Below are positions 11,202-22,439 of a stretch of DNA of 64,000 bases, piece by piece. The notes below the pieces were generated by a model, which worked only from the letters and a program-made list of their open reading frames with translations, ran no database searches and was not told the origin of the DNA. Source of the stretch: Diphasiastrum complanatum (lineage: Eukaryota > Streptophyta > Lycopodiopsida > Lycopodiales > Lycopodiaceae); contig CM055095.1 in the NCBI GenBank assembly GCA_029204225.1, forward strand, positions 11,381,506 through 11,445,505, given 5' to 3'. Within the stretch, counting starts at the first letter, position 1; each line of letters starts with the position of its first letter. The position numbers were made by a program, and so were the translations under genes.

Positions 11202-11330
11202 CAAGCAAAAACAATTTAGAAGTTCTGATGTGTAGAGCAGATGCTATATGAATTAGTTAAAAAAAAAAAAAATTTCTCAATCTCAAGTTAGCCAAAACAT
11301 TATAAGTACACCATGTTTCCAAGACATAAA

Positions 11331-11520
11331 AGACGTGACTTCAACTCGAGAACTTCTCGAGTTGAAGTCATGTCTTTGCCAGAAAATTTTTGAAAGGAAA
11401 ATCCAAAACATGACATCAACTCGAGAACTTTATGAGTTGAAGACAAGCTTTGTAACTATTTGTCAAAATTTTGAAAGTAAAATTCCAAAAGTTCATTCAC
11501 TTCAACTCAATAATTTATAG
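11331..11520. repeat. Series of three hairpins sharing TTCAACTC/GAGTTGAA
   Basis: The first hairpin has perfect 15-bp arms (11337-11351 and 11355-11369, GACTTCAACTCGAGA) around a 3-base loop, extendable to 21 bp with one mismatch. A second, at about 11410-11445 (TCAACTC...GAGTTGA), and a third, at about 11499-11526 (CAACTC...GAGTTG), are weaker. The unit repeats with a spacing of about 80-90 bp. An open frame crosses them but is an artefact of the repeat. Confidence 0.75.
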
Positions 11521-11745
11521 AGTTGGTGTTCTAGTTGTGCTTTTGATTTTTTGTTTCTGAGCAAAAGAAACAAAACAACATTCTTAAATAGTAACCAAGA
11601 AGTATGCCAATCTGAAGTCCAAAACTTTTTAGGTTTCATGTTCCCATTGTAGTGTCTAAAAACTCTAATATAAAACAAAATACTTAAATAGTGATAAATA
11701 AGTGTGACATCATATTAACTCAAGAAATTTAGCAATGGTGGAGAT

Positions 11746-12117
11746 TTGGCGAACGATAAAAAAGAGGGGCGACGTTCTTTATTTGCTCAAGCAAGCTCAT
11801 CTTTGCCTCTAGATGACCTATCTACTACTTGTTCTTCTTTATTAGTCTATTTTCATGTTCAAAGATTATCAGAGTTTTGTAGTTCTTTTTGTTGCCTTTT
11901 AACTTTTTTCATAGCTCTCTTTTTAGTTTATCGCTTTAGTAGACATTACAGAGAAATAATTTTGTTTTATGTTTTCTGTGCCCACATTTTCTTTGTTGCC
12001 CTTTGTTTGACTTTACTATGTTATGCCTTTCTCTTTGGTCATTGTTCCTTCCAGAGCAATGAAGTGATGGATCTCAGCTTTCTTTGGATCAAAATCCTGA
12101 ACTTGGGACGTTGTTAG
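11746..12117 (+). other. Open frame, 123 codons, unrecognised and doubtful
   Basis: The product has a short basic N-terminus (MANDKKEGRRSLF) followed by hydrophobic, Phe/Leu/Cys-rich segments that look membrane-like but largely reflect T-rich DNA. It lies just upstream of a plus-strand gypsy pol. I do not recognise it; it may be chance or leader sequence. Confidence 0.2.
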
Positions 12118-12179
12118 CTGGTGAATAATAAAACAGCTGTTTTTATGCTGGTTTGATCTTGCTTTGGCAAGTTCAAAGC

Positions 12180-12846
12180 ACAATTATCTCTGGTGAAAGA
12201 AGCTCACAGCAAAGGTCCACCAGTCAATGTAGGATTGGTAAATTATGGCGATCAAGGCCAACCTTAAATTCAGATAATAATCAATGGATGCATCTTAGAC
12301 AATGTACCCATAGATTTCGGATCAAGAATAAATATTATGACTCAGGAAACTACATATGAGTTATGCATTCATCATCGAATAGCACCTACATTTAGACACC
12401 TTAGGTTAGCAGATGCAATCCGAAGAACTCCGATAGGGGAGTTGTCCCAGGTCACGGTGTATATCGGTGACCATAAATTTTTAATGGATTTAATTATATT
12501 AAAACCGACTAGAGAGTCATCCTATAAAGGGTTATTAGGAAGACCTTGGCTATACCAAGCTGATGTAATAACTCATTAAAAGAAGAAGGAAATCACCTTC
12601 AAAGACCAAATGGCTACAACAAAAGGGAAGAGTCATAAAAGGATCACTATATCCTGGGAAAAAGATAAATATGAAGGCGAAACACCGACATCATCCTCAA
12701 GTTACACTTCTGAGGAAAAAGAAGTCCACTCCGCAAGGACTGGAGAAGGGGACGACTTTAGGAAAGTATTAACACCCGCATATAGCAATAGAGTAGGGTA
12801 CATAGATAGAGGGGACTGTGAGTTCCCGAAATTAGTGCAACCATAG
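12180..12846 (+). pseudogene. Ty3/gypsy pol: first aspartic-protease-like domain
   Basis: The frame reads VPIDFGSRINIMTQ near 12303-12342 at the active-site position (consensus D-G-G-S in this class; the central residue is changed to Phe). The domain end KGLLGRPWLYQADVITH lies near 12528-12579, followed by a stop. A charged, Ser-rich linker runs at 12610-12846. Upstream gag is not recognisable. The residues seen make it catalytically doubtful. Confidence 0.75.
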
Positions 12847-13240
12847 GTGGTTTTCTTATGCAAAAGATATTAGTAGATTCATAATCAAGTATAAACTTGA
12901 TGACTGAAAAAATGGCTAAAGAATTAGGATTAGAAGATCAAATTCTGCCCAGTATCCATCACGAAATACATCTAGATGATGCATCTCATTGTAGGAGAGT
13001 TGAGAAGTATTAGTGTAAACATACAGACATATAATTTCATTATGAATTGCTTTGTCATAAACCCAGCGGATACGCCACCGTATTCAATATTGTTTGGTAG
13101 GCCATGGTTATACCAGGCTGATGCTATTATAAACTGGTCTACGAAGCAAATATTCTTTCCAGGTATACTAACGACCAGCCCATTAGGAAGTAGGGGAATC
13201 TATAGATTCCCAAGTAAATTTTACAGAGTGTTATGAGATA
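12847..13240 (+). pseudogene. Ty3/gypsy pol: second aspartic-protease-like domain
   Basis: At 12867-12915 the frame reads ILVDS, a stop, then SSINLMTEKMAKELGL, matching the retropepsin active-site region with a nonsense codon inside it. A frame change follows, and the domain closes with SILFGRPWLYQADAIINW near 13090-13140. This nearly repeats the end of the first domain at 12.5 kb, so pol carries two consecutive protease-type folds about 550 bp apart. Confidence 0.72.
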
Positions 13241-13299
13241 GACAAAGATGATGAAAGAGAACCTCTAACATCCGAATCAAGGGAAGTTCTGGGTGGAAC

Positions 13300-14370
13300 T
13301 AGAGCAAGCTTGACTGAGGATAGGATAGACAAATATGATTATGAAGAAATAGAAATTAGCAAAGATAAAACTTTAAACCTCTATAAACATCAATCCGACC
13401 AAGAACAGAAGGAGTACATATTACTTCTCCAGAAGTTTCAAAATGTGTTTACTTGGTCAATGGATGATTTAACTGGTATACCGGTTAAATGGGGAGAGCA
13501 TAGGATAGACTTAATCCAGGGTGTTATACTAGTTAGACAAAGACAATATAGATTAAACTCGAAGTATTCATTGTTAGTAAAGGATGAATTAGATAGATGC
13601 CTTAGAGCAAGAATTATATATAATGTTTTGAGTAGTGAATGGGTATCACCCATAGTAATAGTACCAAAGAAAAAGACAAAAAAAATTAGAGTATGTTAGG
13701 ATTTTAGGAAGTTAAATGCAGCTACTGCAAAAGACTACCATCCACTGCCATACACAAATATCATTTTAGACCAAGTAGCTGGTCATGAACGTTACAGTTT
13801 TTTAGATGGGTTTTTAGGATACAATCACGTCTTTATTAAGGAAGAAGATAGATCTAAAACCACCTTCACCACTGACTGGGGGACGTATGCTTTTACGTGT
13901 ATGCCCTTTGGTTTATGTAATGCACCTACGACATTTGAACGCATGATGACTAGTATTTTTCAAAAAAAATTGAGAAAGTTTTTAGAAATTTTTATGGACG
14001 ATTTTTGTGTTTATTCGTCCACTAAGGATCATCTAGAGGCACTAGAGAAGACCTTAAGAAGATGCTAGGAGACATCACTAAAATTACACCCTTCCAAATG
14101 TTATTTTGGAATGAGGAAGACATCTTATTAGGACATAAAATTTCAAAGGATGGCATACAAGCCGACATTGAAAAAGTTAGGATGATCTTAGAATTGTTAG
14201 AACCAACTAATATAAGAGAACTTAGAGGATTTTTAGGTCATGAAGGATATTACCGAAGAATAGTTAAAGATTTTGCTATAATAGTTACACCACTTACAAG
14301 ATTACAAAAGAAGACTGTAGAATACCATTGGTCAAACGATCACCAAGAAGCCTTCGAAAAGCTAAAATAA
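13300..14370 (+). pseudogene. Ty3/gypsy reverse transcriptase, disrupted
   Basis: The reverse transcriptase domain copies element RNA into DNA. Successive motifs are visible: SEWVSPIVIVPKKK, then (after an in-frame stop at 13697-13699) DFRKLNAAT, YSFLDGFLGYNHV, TFTTDWGTYAF, MPFGLCNAPTTFERMM and the catalytic box IFMDDF (FMDD in place of the usual YxDD). Near 14060-14110 the frame shifts, after which LLGHKISKDGIQADIEKV, LRGFLGHEGYYRRIVKDF and PLTRLQKKT follow. One nonsense codon and one frameshift make it non-functional. Confidence 0.88.
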
Positions 14371-14870
14371 TCATTAGCTGAAGCAACTGGAATAAGAACT
14401 ACAGATTGGACAAAGAAGTTTCATGTATATGTAGACACTTCATCATTTGCAATAGAAGTAGTGCTTAGTCAAAAAGATGAGCAGAATAAAGATTACTTTA
14501 TCTACTATGCTGGTAGATAGTTAGCAGCATCTGAGAAGAATTATTCGGCTAGCATGATTTATTCTATTAAAAAGTTTAGGCATTATCTTTTAGGTTATCC
14601 TTTTATCTTCCATGTAGATCATTACGCACTTAAGCATTTAGTGAATAAGCCCGATCTTTCAGGTAGAATTGCAAGATGGGTTTTGTTGTTAGATGAATTT
14701 GACTACTAGGTAGAATTAAAAAGAGGTAAGGATCACCATAATGCCGATTACATCTCACATATTCACACCAAAAATCAACTAGAACCAATCTCAGACGAAT
14801 TTTCGGATGAGTGCATAATGCGCATCCAGGGAGAATCGTCCATTTATATGGATATCATTAATCTTCTACA
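14371..14870 (+). pseudogene. Ty3/gypsy RNase H, disrupted
   Basis: It continues the RT frame after a stop. FHVYVDTSSFAIEVVLSQ, YSIKKFRHYLLGYPFIFHVD and KPDLSGRIARWVLLLDEF match the gypsy RNase H and its tether. At least three in-frame stops are present. The catalytic Asp in HVYVDTS is kept. Confidence 0.82.
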
Positions 14871-15455
14871 AGATTAGATTTATCCCAATGATTTTAATAA
14901 ACAGCAAAAAACAGTTTTTATTGCAAAAGTAGGACCATATACAATTATAGACAAAGTTTTATATAAATTAGGACTGGACGATAATCTTTGTCATTGTCTA
15001 GAACCCACCGAAGTCACCACTATAATCCGCACGTTACATGAAGAAGATTCTGGGGGACACTATGCTCTTAAAAGTGCCACTAGAAAATTTTTGAACACCA
15101 GGTATTGGTGGTCTATTGTTTATAGAGATGTTAAATCTTTTATCCAAAAATGTGATGCATGCCAAAAGATGGGGAAACCCAGCTTCGCAATTCATTGGCC
15201 ACTTACACCCATTATTCCCTTAGCACCTTTTGAGGAATGGGGAATAGATTTTGTAGGACCAATCAAACCAACCACTCGTAGAACTCGAAGACGTTACATA
15301 CTTGTTGCAATGGTTTCAGCACATTATCACTCAACCCATTTTCCCAATCAAACCATTGAAGCATTGTTATCATATTTTTCCATCACCCACAAGAAAACCA
15401 CACCGTACAATCCCAAAGCCAATGGACTTACTGTGAAAAATACAGCAAAATAAAC
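14871..15455 (+). pseudogene. Ty3/gypsy integrase, internally deleted
   Basis: The zinc-binding HHCC part is present (LHEEDSGGHYALKS...KCDACQKMGKP). The core begins FEEWGIDFVGPI, but after RRRYILVAMVSAHYHS it jumps to NQTIEALLSYF and TTPYNPKANGL. The segment with the second catalytic Asp is therefore missing, and the C-terminus is lost. No 3' LTR can be matched downstream. Confidence 0.82.
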
Positions 15456-15989
15456 CCATTTGATCCTAGAAATGATGGAGAAAGCACCTACTTAGATCCA
15501 CACAAGATCTAGAAGCTATATTACTAATCAATGCATTGATTCCTAGCATATCTTGGCTTGGACTCCATGAATTAGCTCCAAAATTCTTCACACATGTGAA
15601 TGTACGACCTGCTGCCACCTGTGTATTGTACTTAGAATCATAAAAAATTCCAAACTCATTGAATGATCATAAAAAATCATATGCCAATAGCATTCATCAA
15701 TTAAATCGTAGACTCAAACTAGTCAAGAAGGAAAATCTCAATTTTGCTCATCATTGGATGGAAATCCCATCACATATTTATACATGTAGAGCTCGAATTT
15801 GAGCATATTAGGGCTTCTATATATTCATCACAATCTAACCCTAACATCTAACCTAAAGATCCACTTAATCCACCCTATTTAGGGTCAATACCTCGAGATC
15901 CAAAAACAATGAAATTTTTTCTATTTTATGCTCCTATTTTTTCTCTTGGATCCACAACACCCCGTAATGCACTCCATGCTTTCACGATA
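15456..15989. other. Decayed gypsy 3' sequence, no gene
   Basis: The integrase frame ends at 15453. Further A+T-rich sequence follows with no recognisable motif. Confidence 0.4.
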
Positions 15990-16437
15990 TGTACCACCCC
16001 AGGTGAACTCCATGCCACCTACCTCCAAGTAGGCTTGGCCTGTCCCTAGGTCACCACACATGATGCACCAGTTGAAGAACATCCTCCATACATCAAATGA
16101 CATGTCATACCTGAGCAACTGTAGCATCTCCTTGAGTGCCACCCCAATGGACTTGTCATCGACATACTATGTTCACCTGATGTCTACGATCCTGGTCACC
16201 ATCCTGCTAGACAAGCCGAACTCCAAAGCATCACTAGCTCCACCTGGCTCCTAGCATTTGCTCGATCTCCCTGGCTATGTGTCGCCCGACACCATGCCAA
16301 CGCAAGCTTGTCTTGGAGTCGCTGCTCATAGGATCCTGAGACCACTGTGTCCCTGATCGTACCAAGCTTTGCCCATTTGCGTTTGCAGCTTTCTGATTCC
16401 ATCATGAATCTCACCTATAAGTCCTGTCCATCAAATG
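15990..16437 (-). repeat. Dispersed repeat shared with 61280-61560
   Basis: Balanced-composition DNA. CCATGCCACCT, CTCCAAGT.GGCTTG, CACCATCCTGCTA and GACACCATGCCAACGCAA occur in the same order and orientation at 61290-61450. The 61-kb copy lacks about 140 bp (corresponding to roughly 16062-16196). By position it is the internal region of the minus-strand LTR element whose primer site is at 18204-18217. Minus-strand frames (such as 15921-16142) have no recognisable domain. Confidence 0.65.
16424..16437. repeat. Target-site duplication, left copy
   Basis: CTGTCCATCAAATG, identical to 16520-16533 and flanking the tRNA-like insertion. Confidence 0.85.
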
Positions 16438-16519
16438 CTTCTTGGTTTCCAAGGGGAGGCTCGAACCTGGGACCAAAGAAACTTTGGATGCCAAGCTAAC
16501 CAGTTGAGCCAACCCCGTT
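16438..16519 (-). mobile_element. 82-bp tRNA-derived micro-retroposon (SINE-like)
   Basis: The minus strand carries a pol III A-box-like TGGCTCAACTGG and, about 45 bases on, a B-box-like GGTTCGAGCC, the spacing found in tRNA genes. The 14-bp sequence CTGTCCATCAAATG occurs at both edges (16424-16437 and 16520-16533), a clean target-site duplication. The cloverleaf is imperfect: the acceptor ends do not pair and the anticodon hairpin is CCAAAG-TTT-CTTTGG. It is therefore a retroposed tRNA relative, not a working tRNA gene. There is no A-tail. Confidence 0.78.
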
Positions 16520-16533
16520 CTGTCCATCAAATG
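16520..16533. repeat. Target-site duplication, right copy
   Basis: CTGTCCATCAAATG, identical to 16424-16437. Confidence 0.85.
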
Positions 16534-18203
16534 ACTCAAGTCCAATCTGAAATAGTTGCCCCTTGATGATCATCACATGTCATCCTGCAGTGCTATCCCT
16601 ATCAAGTATCCCAATGTCATCCCTGATCACAAAGATCTGAGCATCTACCCTATAGTGCCCACCTGTATTTCCCCAATCTAGCTTCAAGCTACTCCTATGA
16701 ATAGTTTCAAACCACTCCCTGAGAATACACTGAGATGTGAACTCCAAAGCCACCATCACATCCCTCACATGATTGTGCATGCCAATATCCCTCCAAGTGA
16801 ACCTGTGAGATCTTCCATGGCCCAAACCAAACGATATGTACCCTGTCATCATTGGAATTTGCATCCTTGATGCAATACTGATATGGCAAATTGACTTGAC
16901 TTACCCGAAATAGGCAGTTGAAGTGTATCTCTTCGATGACAAACCTGATACACTGCTCCACAGCTAAAATGACTTGATCAAAATGACTTACGGACTGCAA
17001 AATTGCAAAATCATCACAATCACCACTCACCAAGAGCATCCAAAGTGTGATTATTGACCCGTTCTTCATCCTCTGCATGTCCCACATGCAACTCATCTAA
17101 TGCAAGTCCATTATCTTGCCCAGTGGCTTCCAACTGGCACCACCTCGTACTTCCATCACCCGTGACCGCCAATATGTGTGTACCTCCAAGCTAGCCCATA
17201 TTTCTTACGAGAAATTTCCAAGCTACAGATGCATGTGTCAATGTAGCTATCACCTGACTCGATAATAACATCGCCGATCATGCCTATGAGAGCGTTTCTC
17301 CAAAACTCCACCTGACGTTGGTCAGTTCTAACCCCAAGAGTTGAACCTGATAACAAGAATTTTTCACCTGTAACCGGCATACCTCTCACCTGTGATTGCT
17401 TGCCCTCTCAAAATTGTCGCCAATGATGAGTAGTCACGCGTCCAAACTGCACTTCCGTCGCCAATACTAGCTTTCTCCACACAATTCCGCTACCATTTGC
17501 TCCCATACTGCATTTACCGCTTCCAAACACCTTGTTACCCCGTTAGAAGTAAGTAATAATGATTTTGAAGCGATAATGCATCATTGTACCACCTTGTAGT
17601 AGGTTTCACCAGTCAAAAATTGCCCTAAATTTGGCCCTACGGTACCCAAATAGCAAATGTAGTCCGTCACCAGGTCACCCACACTCTGCTCAAGAAAATG
17701 GTAATGCAAACACCCTAAAACAGATTTCTCCCTTCTTTATGATGTCGCTCTGTCCGCTGGCTCTGAGCAGCCAGTTTCATGGGTCAATTTGGTTCAAGGA
17801 TGGCCAAAAAAGGTGCCCTCTAGCCAAAGTTATCCCTTTCCAAAGGAATTGCTTGCAAAATGAACTAATTTCACACAAAGAAGATTTTAATGAAGAAATC
17901 CCAATTCTGGACTTTGGGTCCCTTTCAATATTTCAAACTGAAAGTTTTAATGAAGTTGAAGGCTTATTTGTCCATCATTCCAAAACTTGCAAGATTTTCC
18001 GTGAATTCTCTCCGGAATCCACCCACGACGATCATTCTGATCTTCCCCGAAGCTTTGATTGAAGGAACTTTGCTGTCTCCTGCCATCCAGACTATCAAAC
18101 AAATGTATGGAGTCCTCTCTCCTAAGACGCTCTAAGTGCTATTTTTCCTGGTGAAAGATGTTATCTCATAGTTCCACGGGATCATGCATACCTGTAGCAC
18201 CAT
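16534..18203 (-). mobile_element. Internal region of a minus-strand LTR element, no recognisable pol
   Basis: This runs from the primer site at 18204-18217 towards lower coordinates. Several minus-strand frames of 77-129 codons (16580-16864, 16707-17096, 17156-17389) and one plus-strand frame (17631-18062) exist, but none shows gag, protease or polymerase motifs. The higher G+C suggests captured or former coding DNA. I infer a non-autonomous element. No product can be named. Confidence 0.45.
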
Positions 18204-18217
18204 GCGCTCTGATACCA
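18204..18217 (-). promoter_or_regulatory. Primer-binding site, initiator tRNA-Met type
   Basis: The minus strand reads TGGTATCAGAGCGC, the classic copia-type primer site, three bases after the LTR end ...GAATTTCA at 18221. It orients the LTR at 18221-18500 as a 5' LTR on the minus strand. Confidence 0.88.
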
Positions 18218-18220
18218 AGT

Positions 18221-18500
18221 TGAAATTCTGATAGAATCTAGTGCAGTATGTAGATCACATCACACAATCACCATAGCCACTCCTCTCAAGCTCTCAAAGA
18301 TGGCACATCAAAAGTTATTGATTACAAAGAGAAAACTATACATATAGTAAAAGCCCCAACATGCATGGGCTCGACAAGTGTCAACACACTGAAATATAGA
18401 CACCTGTCTAGCTAATAGGCCCAATATGGGCTAAAAGATTGACAAACTCGGGACATGCCCCTGAGTATAGCAAGTGCTGTCAAAAATATATTGTACAAGC
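18221..18500 (-). repeat. Copia-type LTR, family 3 (5' LTR)
   Basis: It aligns inverted with 54926-55243. Both have CCCATATTGGGCC or close, GAGAGCTTG, GATGTGATCT.CATACTGCAC and a TAGAATTT end. A TATA-like TACTATATGTATAG lies near 18333-18346 (minus). The outer LTR end is not resolved and may extend to about 18690. Confidence 0.72.
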
Positions 18501-18689
18501 TAATTTCTCTATGTGTGGCTAATCAGCTAACCCAAGTAGACGGCTACGGGACAAGTGCCTGACTGATAAGTCAATGATGGGTCACGTCTCGGTCACAACC
18601 AAATACAGTAAATCTAATTAGCTATACACTAATTACAATATCACATTTAAAGCTTATACAGCTGAATTAGATTGAACCTGATTTTCAAC
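18501..18689. other. Outer LTR or flank, no gene
   Basis: A+T-rich sequence between the recognisable LTR homology and the gag fragment; the boundary is not seen. Confidence 0.35.
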
Positions 18690-19740
18690 TCTTTTAATAA
18701 TGGTTATACCCGGATTTGGCACTGTGTTGGTGGTTTGTTGCTTTGTGGATCAATCAAACTTTGGTCGAATCTTGCTCATTGAAGGACAATCATCAACCTT
18801 AGTCTCCCCCTTGGTATTGCACTTTCCAATTGAAGGCTGCGTGGTCGCACTTTTCCTTAGACTTTGTGCTCAATTGCTTTCAAGTTGCTCTGTTGACACA
18901 GGCTCCCTTTGTAATTCATCAACAAGAAATCTTTGCAATGATTGTGCCAAGAGACTTTGTAAAATTTGCTGGACTTCATCAGTTGCCAATTTCTTGACTT
19001 CCCTAGCTATCATTGGCTTGATAGATTCTACCAGCTCTATCTTATGTGATGTTCTTGTTGGTTTTCCTATGGATGCATCTGCGTACTTTGGAACTTTTGT
19101 CAAATTGACTTCTTCCTCACTTATTTCATACCCAGGCAGTTCGCTTATAGCACATTAATTTAGTGTATGGACAACACAAGTGCATGTCGATCTACATATG
19201 CCAAAAGCTTCCTAGCTATTTGTGAGCTCCATACTAGACAATCCAGGCATGGATGGTTAACTTTGTATTGTCCACACATAGGTTCAAATGTTGATGGATC
19301 ACCTCCATGTGGACAATCGGCTCGGCGATGTATTCCTCTGCATCCAAAGCATTGTACTGTGCATATCATCTGCAGTATACCATATCCTCTGAGTTGATAA
19401 GCATACACAGATAATGCAAGTCCCTTAGGGTCTTCCACAAAATAAACCGGTAGGCTATTACTTAGCTTTCCTTCTTTTCTTCTTCTGTAAAAATTGCTTA
19501 ATCTCCTTTTCATAATATTGGTAATCTTCTAATAATTGTTTAGATGTTATATTTGGCATTCTAGAAGCAAAATCTTCTACTATATTGTAATAGTGATGTT
19601 TAAGTGGCGATGAATCTCTAGGCGATTCGATACTTATGATCGGATCTACAAACGTCACTTTTTTAACTCTTTTAGTCTCTTTATCAAGAAATTTCTTAGC
19701 CTCTGAACTAATATCCGCTTCATAATACTTTTCATCCAAC
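18690..19740 (-). pseudogene. Gypsy gag 3' portion with extra zinc motif
   Basis: Minus-strand frames 19458-19739 (acidic/basic, KKFLDKETKRVKKVTFVDP), 19160-19513 and 18870-19103 follow the zinc-knuckle frame. 19160-19513 has CFGCRGIHRRADC, a CX2CX3HX4C knuckle. 18870-19103 has a helical segment, AREVKKLATDEVQQILQSLL, also found on the plus strand at 46190-46410. Frames are broken by stops and shifts. Confidence 0.65.
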
Positions 19741-20039
19741 CGACCAAAGTTTGGATCTTTATTATGAGGAGTTTCTATGGGCTGTTATGTAGTTTGCGTC
19801 TTATTTGTCGCATTTTTCACAGAATTCACATTTTTTACCTTCTTAATTTTCTTTTTATCTCAAAGAGTCAGTATATCTTTCCTACTTTTAGTTGTAACTT
19901 TATTTAAATCTAACTCTAAATTGGGACAATCATGGTCTTGGTCTTCTAGTATCTCTAATTCTACTTCTATTCTCTGGACTACCATATCGAGATTAGACTT
20001 GAAGCTAAAAACTACCACAACTATGGGTTCAGCGAGTGT

Positions 20040-20921
20040 GGAATTGATCGAGAAACCATAAGAAAAATATCTAAGCTACCAAGGCTCATCTTCCTTAGGT
20101 GTATTTACAAACTGTGGCTGTTGTGGCTGAGGACGTTCTGCAGTGACATGTCCTTCGCCCTTGCAGTTAGCACAAAGTAGTACATATCCCACTGACCTCC
20201 TTGGTTTGGGACAATCAGGCGAATAATGACTGGGTGCTCTGCAATTAAAACATGAGCCCCTTATTCTAGGTGGTGGAATGAGTCTCGCACCCCTCTTCTA
20301 TGCAAAATATCATACTGTTGACTAGATCGTGGTTTAGGTGTAGAATTCTTTTGGTTAGAAGGAACAGTAGTATATGCTACCTCCTCATGACTATTAAGTG
20401 CACAGAGGAATAGTTCTTTCTCTATATAATTAGTTTCCATATTTGGACAATCAATTTTAGAGTGTCCCTCTTTTTTGTAAGTGGTTTACCAAACATTAGG
20501 CTTAGATTTAGCTTTCTTACGCTAAGCTTTAACGTCAGACATCTGGACTTTTAAGTCCCCCATCTCTTTTGCTAAGAACACTATTACTCAACGGGTCCAT
20601 CTTTTCAAAGTTCTTTATCCTTTTTTTCCTATCTGAATTTTTACTTTTTGATTTCCTAAACGTAGATTCTTCTTTTGATGAAGAAGAATATGATGAATGA
20701 TCAGAAGACCCTTCTTCATCCACTGAATCAGACTCTAAATCAGACTCAATAGATGATTCTGATTTTTTTGTTTGTTTCTGTTTATGTTTCTTACTATTCT
20801 TTCTATCGTTCCTCCTTCTCCTAGAGATTTGGTAGGTTTCGTAATTTTTTGCGGACGCTATGACATCCTCTAATGAAGTCATCTGTCCTTGACGACAATA
20901 TATATCCATCTTCTTAGGCAA
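20040..20921 (-). pseudogene. Gypsy gag linker and zinc knuckles
   Basis: Frame 20535-20921 is very basic and then Ser/Asp-rich (KKHKQKQTKKSESSIESD). It leads into a region around 20100-20500 with EGHSKIDCP, CFNCRAPSHYSPDC (CX2CX4HX4C) and CANCKGEGHVTAE (last Cys lost). These bind packaged RNA in gag. Stops interrupt the chain, so it is a relic. Confidence 0.75.
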
Positions 20922-20942
20922 TCCGCTTAGGAGCCATTCATT

Positions 20943-21188
20943 CTACATGGGCACACGATATTGTGCTCCAAGCTTTCCTATCAGGTTTTTAACTCTACAT
21001 GTGTATTTTCTAAGTGACTCCTTCGTCTTTTTCTCTACAGAATTAAGCAGAGCTAACAGTCTAGTGGAATATCCTATCTCTCTAAACTGTTTTAGAAATG
21101 CCACCTTCAAAGCTTGCCATGTGTTAACCATTTCTAGCACTAACTGGCTATACCAGATCCTTGTCTGCTTTCGTAGAAGACCTAGCAA
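20943..21188 (-). pseudogene. Retrotransposon gag core (capsid-like) fragment
   Basis: RIWYSQLVLEMVNTWQALKVAFLKQF, RLLALLNSVEKKTKESLRKYTCRVKNL match the retrotransposon gag domain: W-Y/N-x-L, W..L...F...F, and the ESL..Y..R helix. The N-terminal part is cut off near 21198, just before the copia LTR at 21225, so the LTR element probably inserted into or next to this gag. Confidence 0.8.
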
Positions 21189-21224
21189 TATTCAGTGACC
21201 TATAATGCTTGGACATGTGACACT

Positions 21225-21870
21225 TGTGAAAGATTCAACTAGTTTCATCACATTTTGCAATATTTCTATATTTGGCATATTGAGGCCAAACTTGTTTTAG
21301 ACTTAGAGGTTGACTTTTCAAAGTTCATTAGTCTAAATTTCATCTAAATAAACACTTTTTGAAAGTGTGGGAAAGATAGAATGCGAGTTTGAGTAGATTC
21401 AATTTGAATAAGTTGGGTACATTGAATCTAGACCCAAAATTAGTAGGGTTAGCATTTTGGTGGGAAAGCCAAGTGGCCAAATAGGGTTTGGACCTGCTAT
21501 AAAAGGATGTAACTCGTGGAGAGAGTGATCTTCTCTCTTCTCTATCTCATTTCATGCTTATACATGGTTCTCTTGGGTTCTACTATCCATTGGTGCTCTA
21601 TCTTGGTGATTGCTTGCAATTCTATGTGTAGAATGATCTATATTTGCTATGTTCTATCCACACGTGTGAAATATAGTAGCTTGCTGGTTTTGTATGGAGC
21701 AATAGTACATAATCATTTCATTCAAGTTTGATCAAGTTCTATTAGTGTTTGCATCTCAAATTGTGTGTAGGTGCTGATGTTTCTACATGGGTGAGATTGG
21801 TAGTGTATTTCTCTTTCTAACCAAAGATCATTCAAGTAGATTGGATCTTAAGGATCTGAAATCTTTCACA
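21225..21870 (+). repeat. Copia LTR, family 1, complete (5' LTR)
   Basis: It starts TGTGAAAGATTC and ends GAAATCTTTCACA, giving inverted ends, and is followed at once by a tRNA-Met primer site. A TATA-like GCTATAAAAGGATG at about 21497-21510 marks the promoter. The palindrome CACACGTGTG lies downstream at about 21659-21668. The length is 646 bp. Confidence 0.88.
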
Positions 21871-21882
21871 TGGTATCAGAGC
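21871..21882 (+). promoter_or_regulatory. Primer-binding site, initiator tRNA-Met type
   Basis: TGGTATCAGAGC directly follows the LTR end CACA and is complementary to the 3' end of initiator tRNA-Met, the usual primer of plant copia elements. Confidence 0.92.
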
Positions 21883-22330
21883 TTGTGTTTCAGGTTATGA
21901 AAGAGGAAATCATATCTATCAATGATTTGGTGAAGATATCAAGTCTAGAGCATGCTAGAGAGGATTCTACACCAAAATCGGATTTTTTGCTTTTGTAGAT
22001 TGGATCTTTTGTAGATCAAAACACTAAATAGGTCAATATTCTTGTTCAGTTCTGATTTTTGAATTCACATACTGGATTTGGCCGATTTTTGGATCATTGG
22101 TTCACGAAAGCTTGAAAATTTCAAAAGACACTGTAAATTATCATTGTAGGGGAGTTTTATTTATGTTTTTTTCCATTGTCAGATTTCATAAATACTTATG
22201 GGACAAATGGGATTCCATGTGTCATCAGGACATAAGATCTCAAGAAGACCCAAGTTCTCCATTTTTGGGGGACAATTTTACAAAATGGAAGTTTATGCTC
22301 CCAATTTTTGCAGAATCCACTATTTGAAAA
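21883..22330 (+). mobile_element. Copia leader; gag lost
   Basis: About 450 bp after the primer site with no gag or pol. The frame at 22097-22327 ends FLGDNFTKWKFMLPIF, faintly like the start of copia gag (G.N...WK..M), then stops. A-rich DNA begins at 22440, so the element is truncated here. Confidence 0.55.
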
Positions 22331-22439
22331 GTGTATATATAGATTGAAAAGTGTCAATGTTGCACCAAATGCTTATGGGATTATTAAATGCTTCAACTGT
22401 GCTCTCTTTTCTCCTCATCCCTCACATGAACTTGCTAAT

